A stretch of DNA of 19,380 bases from positions 1 through 19,380 of the forward strand of contig CAUUNL010000034.1 of assembly GCA_963546405.1 (NCBI GenBank). The letters run 5' to 3'. The notes under the pieces were generated by a model that was not told where the DNA came from, made no database searches, and worked only from the letters and a program-made list of their open reading frames with translations. Below, piece by piece: positions 16,007 through 19,380 of this stretch (position 1 is the first letter of the stretch; each line of letters starts with the position of its first letter). Origin of the DNA: Abiotrophia defectiva_A. GTDB taxonomy: Bacteria; Bacillota; Bacilli; Lactobacillales; Aerococcaceae. The translations under genes and the position numbers were made by a program.

Positions 16007-16450
16007 TTAGCCTAAGAGACGTTTAACTGTCTCATTGATGGCCTTACCTTCAGCTTGACCCTTAAGGCTGCTAGCAGCTAACCCCATGACCTTACCAAAG
16101 TCGGCCTTACTAGTGGCCCCTACTTGCGCCATAATCTCGCGAACCTTAGCCTCTAAAGCTTCAGGACTTAGCTGTTCTGGCAGGTATTTTTGGACAATGA
16201 CAATTTCATCCTGGGTTGCCGACACCAAATCCTCGCGATCTGCTTTCTCAAATTCAGCCAAGGAATCACGACGTTGCTTGAGTTCCCGGGAAATAATGGT
16301 AATCTCTTGGTCTTGACTAAGTGGCTCAGGCTGCTCTAGCGCCTCTTTCTGGAGCGCTGCCTTGAGCATGCGTAAGACCTTAAGGCTGTCTTTGTCCTTG
16401 GCCTTCATGGCAGTTTTAATATCTTGGTTAATCCGTTCTGTTAAAGTCAT
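16007..16450 (-). CDS. yqeY: GatB/YqeY domain protein
   Basis: This 147-aa helical protein of the YqeY family resembles the C-terminal tRNA-binding domain of GatB. Its N-terminus LTERINQDIKTAMKAKDKDSLKVLRML and the C-terminal KADFGKVMGLAASSLKG...A.GK.IN..VK..L pattern are characteristic. The function is not settled; a role in transamidation of tRNA is only suggested by similarity. Its ATG overlaps the stop of ridA by one base (TAATG), and the ribosome site lies in the last codons of ridA. In many Firmicutes yqeY directly follows rpsU; here patB and ridA lie between them. Confidence 0.95.
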   Translation of the reverse strand: MTLTERINQDIKTAMKAKDKDSLKVLRMLKAALQKEALEQPEPLSQDQEITIISRELKQRRDSLAEFEKADREDLVSATQDEIVIVQKYLPEQLSPEALEAKVREIMAQVGATSKADFGKVMGLAASSLKGQAEGKAINETVKRLLG

Positions 16451-16839
16451 TAGGCTTCCTCCTTATAGGCTACCAATTCGATTTCAATACCAGCATTGAG
16501 TGGAAGTTTCCCAACTTGAAAGGCTGAGCGAGCTGGATAATGTTCTTGGCTAAAGTATTGGCCATAGACCCCATTGACTGTCGCGAAATCAGCAATATCA
16601 TTAAGAAAGACGGTTGTCTTAACTACATGGTCAAAGGTCATACCCTTTTCAGCCAATAAGGCTTTGAGGTTGGCAAATACTTGATGGGTTTGGTCCCCGA
16701 TAGTAGCTGGCATATTACCAGATACAGGATCGATTGGCAATTGACCTGAGGCATAGAGCCAACCCTTGACATAGCTAGCATGCGAATAGGGGCCAACTGC
16801 TTTAGGTAATTTGTCTGAGATAATACGTTGGATTGACAT
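16450..16839 (-). CDS. ridA: RidA-family enamine/imine deaminase
   Basis: This 129-aa RidA/YjgF/UK114 protein hydrolyses reactive enamines and imines such as 2-aminoacrylate formed by PLP enzymes, releasing ammonia and a keto acid. Family marks are PKAVGPYSHA at 12-21, YASGQLPIDP at 29-38, the active-site R104 in YPARSAFQV, and E119 in AGIEIELVA. Length is typical of the trimer-forming family. AAAGGAGTTTACTTATG gives a strong ribosome site. It lies just downstream of a PLP beta-lyase gene that generates such intermediates, a sensible metabolic pairing. Confidence 0.96.
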   Translation of the reverse strand: MSIQRIISDKLPKAVGPYSHASYVKGWLYASGQLPIDPVSGNMPATIGDQTHQVFANLKALLAEKGMTFDHVVKTTVFLNDIADFATVNGVYGQYFSQEHYPARSAFQVGKLPLNAGIEIELVAYKEEA

Positions 16840-16851
16840 AAGTAAACTCCT

Positions 16852-18054
16852 TTACTCTTGGTTTAATCGCTTATTCAAAGCTGAAATGATGCGGTCTGCA
16901 GCCTCTGCCACAAAATCTGGATGGGTGGCGCAATTGAGACGAACAAAGGTGGCAGTTTGACGGCCAAAGGTCACCCCAAAGTTAACCGCCAGCCCCGCTT
17001 CATGAATCATGAAGTCCTTAATCTGGTTAGCTGGCAAGTAAGCGCCTAAATCAATAAAGGTGACATAAGTAGCTTGACGTTCAGGTATGACCAAATCCGG
17101 GAAAGCGGCTAATAGGGTTCGGCGTAAGTAGTCATCATTGTAGTCTACTGTTGCATTAAGACCTTCTAACCACTGGCTACCTGATTCATAGGCAGCTTGT
17201 GTAGCTAATAATCCCATCAGGGAGTGGCTGGCTTGCTGATAAGGTGCCACGCCTCGGTCGTATACTTGACCTAATTTTTCATCTGGAATCACCACATGCG
17301 AATTAAGCAAACCTGCTAAGTTAAAGGTCTTAGAGGGTGAGTTTAAAACAATGACTAGGTCACGATAGACGCTTAAGTGGTCATCTAAGGCAGAAACAAA
17401 CTGATTGCCTGCAGACACAAAGTCTTGATGGATTTCATCAGAAATCAGATAAACATGATGACGACGGCAAATGGCTAGGAGTTGTTCCAACTCTTCTAGG
17501 CTCCAGAGACGACCTGTTGGATTGTGCGGTGAGCAGTGAATAAGTAACTTGACCTCTTCCACTACAATTTGTTGCTCCAAGGCATCGAAGTCAATTTCAT
17601 AGCGGTTATTGCGCAATTGCAACTGATAATCCACTAATTTACGGCCCGTGTCTTTAACGGCGCCGTGAAAAGGTGGATAAACAGGCGTCATAATCATGAC
17701 CCCTTGACCCGGCTGGGTCAAGATTTGAACCAACCAATAGAAGCTGCTAACCACCCCAGGTGAAAAACGAATCCAGTCAGACTCAATCTGTACGCCAGCT
17801 CTTTCTTGCTGCCACTTGATATAGGCTTGATAGTATTCAGGGCAAGGATAGGAGTAGCCAAAGATCCCGTGGTCTACCCGCTCATGTAAAACCTTTTGGA
17901 CTGCCTCAGGCACCTTAAATTCCATATCGGCAATCCACATCCCCAGTAAATCTGGTGCTCCGAAAAGTTCTTGACTTAAGTCCCATTTCTTACAGTTACT
18001 ACCACGACGGTCTGTAAAATACCGTTGGCAAAAATCAGCTACTTGTTGATTCAT
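16852..18054 (-). CDS. patB: PatB/MalY-type PLP C-S lyase (cystathionine beta-lyase)
   Basis: This 400-aa fold-type I PLP enzyme of the MalY/PatB group splits cystathionine or cysteine-like substrates by beta-elimination to pyruvate, ammonia and a thiol. Signature parts are MWIADMEFKVP (39-49), FGYSYP (65-70), SPHNPTGRLW (175-184) with N178, SDEIHQDF (205-212) with D206 and H209, and SPSKTFNLAG (239-248) with the PLP lysine K242. The alternative ATG at 18058-18060 is only one base from the AAGGTGG site; ATG 18052-18054 has correct spacing and is chosen. It has its own promoter and leads the patB-ridA-yqeY operon. Physiological substrate is not shown by sequence. Confidence 0.94.
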   Translation of the reverse strand: MNQQVADFCQRYFTDRRGSNCKKWDLSQELFGAPDLLGMWIADMEFKVPEAVQKVLHERVDHGIFGYSYPCPEYYQAYIKWQQERAGVQIESDWIRFSPGVVSSFYWLVQILTQPGQGVMIMTPVYPPFHGAVKDTGRKLVDYQLQLRNNRYEIDFDALEQQIVVEEVKLLIHCSPHNPTGRLWSLEELEQLLAICRRHHVYLISDEIHQDFVSAGNQFVSALDDHLSVYRDLVIVLNSPSKTFNLAGLLNSHVVIPDEKLGQVYDRGVAPYQQASHSLMGLLATQAAYESGSQWLEGLNATVDYNDDYLRRTLLAAFPDLVIPERQATYVTFIDLGAYLPANQIKDFMIHEAGLAVNFGVTFGRQTATFVRLNCATHPDFVAEAADRIISALNKRLNQE

Positions 18055-18085
18055 GGTCATCCCACCTTGTCCTAATGATGTTATT

Positions 18086-18114
18086 ATTATCCCCTTTTCA
18101 GTCTAAATTTGCAA
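18086..18114 (-). promoter_or_regulatory. Promoter of patB operon
   Basis: On the minus strand TTGCAA (18109-18114), a 17-bp spacer and GATAAT (18086-18091) form a reasonable sigma-A promoter, with a leader of about 25 bases to the patB start. It lies between the rpsU terminator and patB. Confidence 0.7.
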
Positions 18115-18120
18115 GTAAAG

Positions 18121-18156
18121 TAAAACACCCAATGACCTTGGCCACCGGGTGTTTTA
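18121..18156 (-). terminator. Terminator downstream of the rpsU tail
   Basis: TAAAACACCC (18121-18130) and GGGTGTTTTA (18147-18156) form a perfect 10-bp stem with a 16-base loop that can pair further. A T-rich run follows on the minus strand. It stands about 40 bases after the rpsU stop and is presumably the original rpsU terminator, left on this side of the inserted element. Confidence 0.85.
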
Positions 18157-18196
18157 AATCGCTATGTATCGCTATTTATAAGCTAGCGTAATGTTA

Positions 18197-18262
18197 TTAA
18201 AACTTACGTTTACGAGCTGCTTCTGATTTCTTCTTACGACGTACAGATGGTTTTTCGTAAAA
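18197..18262 (-). pseudogene. rpsU: 3' fragment of rpsU (ribosomal protein S21), attachment-site remnant
   Basis: On the minus strand this encodes the last 21 residues of ribosomal protein S21 plus TAA, including YEKPSVRRKKKSEAARK, the highly conserved basic tail of that 57-58-residue protein. Upstream of F-Y-E-K the reading frame turns at once into a serine and a stop (18266-18268), and similarity is lost, so about two thirds of the gene is missing. The fragment lacks a start and a ribosome site and is not expected to be translated. Gene order rpsU...yqeY is the ancestral one, so this is the native 3' end. The sharp break, with different sequence and direct repeats beyond, indicates an element integrated in the rpsU 3' region. 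Confidence 0.85.
18200..18262. other. Probable att core in the rpsU 3' end
   Basis: The region of rpsU similarity ends near 18262, and everything to the right looks foreign. Site-specific recombinases that target a gene's 3' end usually carry a matching copy of that end, so the crossover core should lie inside 18200-18262. The exact core cannot be set without the other end of the element. Confidence 0.6.
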
Positions 18263-18276
18263 TGATTAGACACAAA

Positions 18277-18360
18277 TCACTAACTATCATAACCTATCAG
18301 AAATGCGTTATAAAAGCATCTTTTAATATTTTATTCGTCACTACCTATCATAACCAATCA
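18277..18360. repeat. Two direct repeats, candidate integrase arm sites
   Basis: A 23-bp sequence at 18277-18299 (containing CTATCATAACCTATCA) recurs at 18338-18360 (containing CTATCATAACCAATCA) with two mismatches, 61 bp apart. The first copy has an internal CTATCA-TAAC-CTATCA duplication. Direct repeats of this size just inside an attachment site are typical of tyrosine-recombinase arm-binding sites. The rest of 18263-18397 is AT-rich and non-coding; a short hairpin AAGTAG...CTACTT at about 18366-18383 lies beyond the next gene's stop. Confidence 0.6.
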
Positions 18361-18397
18361 TACTTTTAAGTAGACTTTGCTACTTTTCTGCTACTAG

Positions 18398-18811
18398 TTA
18401 GACAATGCGGTTTAGGTCATCCAGTTCTTTCATCAAGTCATCGTATGACTCAAGACTAGTCTTGACACCAATCGGTACTTCACCGATTGAGAAATAATAA
18501 TCCACAGGGATAGGCCGTCCTACTAACTCGTTCATCTTGCGCTCGACAATCACGCGTTCGCCAATCAAACCTTCAAACTTATCATGTGTAAGTTCTTCTA
18601 TCAACTCTGAGTAGTTCACACTAACACGATACCCAGTTTCTTTTATCATACAGTCGATTTTTTCCAGTTCTTCGGTAGATAATTCGTCTACACTCAAAAT
18701 GCCGTCTCGGACCAAATTCAAACGCTTTATTGATACCCCTGTTTCTCTGCCAATAATTTCAATCGGTATAGCATGGTTCTGAATAAAAGATTCAATCAAT
18801 TTCTTATTCAT
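18398..18811 (-). CDS. Element-borne protein of unknown function
   Basis: This is a 137-aa protein that I do not recognise. The N-terminal half (about 1-60) reads like a small helix-turn-helix unit: IESFIQNHAIPIEIIGRETGVSIKRLNLVRDG is followed by SVDELSTEELEKID, resembling the DNA-binding part of short phage regulators. The C-terminal half is acidic, ends in SYDDLMKELDDLNRIV, and shows no catalytic motif, signal or membrane segment. ATG 18809-18811 is preceded by GAGGGATATT. It is the last gene before the attachment site and lies downstream of the wall-binding protein gene, a position where prophages often carry accessory or lysogenic-conversion genes. A regulatory role is a guess. Confidence 0.75.
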   Translation of the reverse strand: MNKKLIESFIQNHAIPIEIIGRETGVSIKRLNLVRDGILSVDELSTEELEKIDCMIKETGYRVSVNYSELIEELTHDKFEGLIGERVIVERKMNELVGRPIPVDYYFSIGEVPIGVKTSLESYDDLMKELDDLNRIV

Positions 18812-18875
18812 AATATCCCTCGATTCAACTTGTTATTTTAACTACATAGTATCACATTGACTTATTTTTGTATAT

Positions 18876-18908
18876 AAAAAATGCCGACTAGTAGAGGGAC
18901 CAGCCGAC
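18876..18908 (-). terminator. Rho-independent terminator (possible small RNA end)
   Basis: On the minus strand GTCGGCTGGT (complement 18899-18908), the loop CCCTCT and ACTAGTCGGC (complement 18883-18892) can form a 10-bp stem with three G-U pairs, followed by ATTTTTTATATA. No coding gene ends just before it. Confidence 0.7.
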
Positions 18909-18951
18909 AAACGTCATAACAAGAACACTTTTGAGGGGAAGCATCCTTGAT
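18877..18951 (-). ncRNA. Candidate small RNA of about 75 nt in the element
   Basis: A promoter-like pair on the minus strand, TTGTGA (18981-18986), 17-bp spacer, TATGAT (18958-18963), would start a transcript near 18951. It would end at the terminator ending near 18877, with no credible open reading frame between them. The 5' part contains CTTCCCCTC and the terminator loop CCCTCT, C-rich single-stranded stretches that could pair with ribosome binding sites. It matches no family I can name. Confidence 0.4.
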
Positions 18952-18957
18952 ATTTAT

Positions 18958-18986
18958 ATCATACACTATCAAATGAACTATCACAA
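18958..18986 (-). promoter_or_regulatory. Promoter-like sequence for the candidate small RNA
   Basis: TTGTGA (18981-18986) and TATGAT (18958-18963) are separated by exactly 17 bp on the minus strand. The promoter lies just after the terminator of the wall-binding protein gene, so it would start a new transcript. Confidence 0.5.
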
Positions 18987-19002
18987 CATAATCGCCCATA
19001 AT

Positions 19003-19031
19003 AAAAAATACCCCTAGGTAACACCTAGGGG
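19003..19031 (-). terminator. Terminator of the wall-binding repeat protein gene
   Basis: CCCCTAGGT (19011-19019), loop AAC and ACCTAGGGG (19023-19031) form a perfect 9-bp stem; on the minus strand it is followed by TATTTTTTATT. It stands 20 bases after the stop codon at 19052. Confidence 0.9.
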
Positions 19032-19051
19032 ATTTGATATATAGGAATTCA

Positions 19052-19380
19052 TCAATTATCTGCATCTCCATCATCAATTATGATGGATGCGTTAATTGCT
19101 TTACCTCTAATTGTTAACTCGCCATCAGCAGCGAATCGAGCATCGAAATTGGTAATTAAGTAACCGTCTCGGTCTATGTAGTAGAGTTTGCCATCTTTAC
19201 CAATGACAATCTTGTCTTTAACCATTGTACCATCATCAAAGTAGAAGTAGGCCCATTTGCCATTTACTTTTTGCCAACGGTAAAGAGATTCACCATTTTT
19301 TCCTAGCAAGAAAGTAGCACCATCAATTTCCAGTAGTTGGTCTTCTAACATGAACCCATCTTTAATGTAGTAAAAATTAT
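19052..19380 (-). CDS. C-terminus of a choline-binding-type repeat protein, probable phage endolysin (partial)
   Basis: This is the 3' end of a gene that runs off the right edge; 108 codons are visible and the frame is open to position 19380, so the ATG at 19349-19351 is internal. It holds repeats of the cell-wall/choline-binding type: WQKVNGKWAYFYFDDGTMV, then GKDGKLYYIDRDGYLITN, and an earlier FYYIKDGFML. These follow the W..VNGKWYYF..DG.M pattern, with aromatic residues that form the choline cage in pneumococcal proteins. The last ~30 residues are an acidic tail ending DDGDADN. Placed next to the attachment site and transcribed toward it, it fits the endolysin of a prophage lysis module. 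The enzymatic domain is outside the window; a surface adhesin with the same repeats is an alternative. Confidence 0.75.
   Translation of the reverse strand, partial: NFYYIKDGFMLEDQLLEIDGATFLLGKNGESLYRWQKVNGKWAYFYFDDGTMVKDKIVIGKDGKLYYIDRDGYLITNFDARFAADGELTIRGKAINASIIIDDGDADN

Noticed and set aside
18197..18262. The rpsU tail as a functional small gene
   Set aside because: There is no start codon or ribosome site, and an in-frame stop lies directly upstream.
18880..18990. A type I toxin-antitoxin module of the Fst kind
   Set aside because: The place and the terminator suggested it, but no short hydrophobic toxin frame with a ribosome site is found on either strand, and no paired direct repeats are seen.
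18862..19077. A 71-codon open frame on the minus strand between the lysin-like gene and the 137-aa gene
   Set aside because: It overlaps the end of the wall-binding protein gene, runs through the strong terminator at 19011-19031 and into a second terminator, and has no ribosome site.
1..19380. CRISPR arrays, tRNA or rRNA genes, insertion sequences
   Set aside because: No regularly spaced repeats, no tRNA-like cloverleaf or rRNA sequence, and no transposase frames were found.

Overview
The window looks like a chromosome segment of a low-GC Gram-positive bacterium of the Lactobacillales, possibly Aerococcaceae. This rests on gene order (phoH-pgpH-ybeY-dgkA-era-recO next to rpsU/yqeY), strong AAGGAGG-type ribosome binding sites, and two lipoproteins. 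The genus cannot be fixed from this stretch alone. Almost everything is on the minus strand; only the two lipoprotein genes at 2297-4355 are on the plus strand.

Layout, left to right. (1) 10-2173, minus: lspA, an RluD-type pseudouridine synthase and a DUF2786 protein, transcribed leftward. (2) 2174-2296: a compact divergent control region in which both -10 boxes sit in the arms of one inverted repeat. (3) 2297-4355, plus: a YkyA-like lipoprotein and a DUF4015-type glycoside-hydrolase-like lipoprotein, closed by a perfect 19-bp bidirectional terminator. (4) 4412-9775, minus: a tightly packed surface glycopolymer operon, in transcription order flippase, GT2 glycosyltransferase, a fusion of an O-antigen ligase/polymerase-type membrane domain to a LicD phosphotransferase domain, and a stand-alone LicD-like protein. 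(5) 9953-15844, minus: the conserved core run phoH, pgpH, ybeY, dgkA, era, recO behind one clear promoter. (6) 16007-18054, minus: patB/malY, ridA and yqeY with their own promoter and terminator. (7) 18121-18262: the rpsU terminator and only the last 21 codons of rpsU. (8) 18263-19380: the end of an integrated element, most likely a prophage, with direct repeats that look like integrase arm sites, an unrecognised 137-aa gene, a possible small RNA, and the 3' end of a cell-wall-binding repeat protein that runs off the window.

How the parts fit. The glycopolymer operon probably exports and polymerises a repeat unit and decorates it with a phosphorylated small molecule. Its flippase plus two LicD domains recall the pneumococcal tacF-licD1-licD2 group, whose products handle phosphocholine-bearing teichoic acid. 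The partial element protein carries repeats of the choline-binding type, so host surface and phage lysin may share phosphocholine as a ligand; this is inference. The rpsU fragment is best read as an attachment site: the element appears to have integrated near the 3' end of rpsU, leaving a displaced tail here, with a repaired full-length rpsU expected at the far end outside the window.
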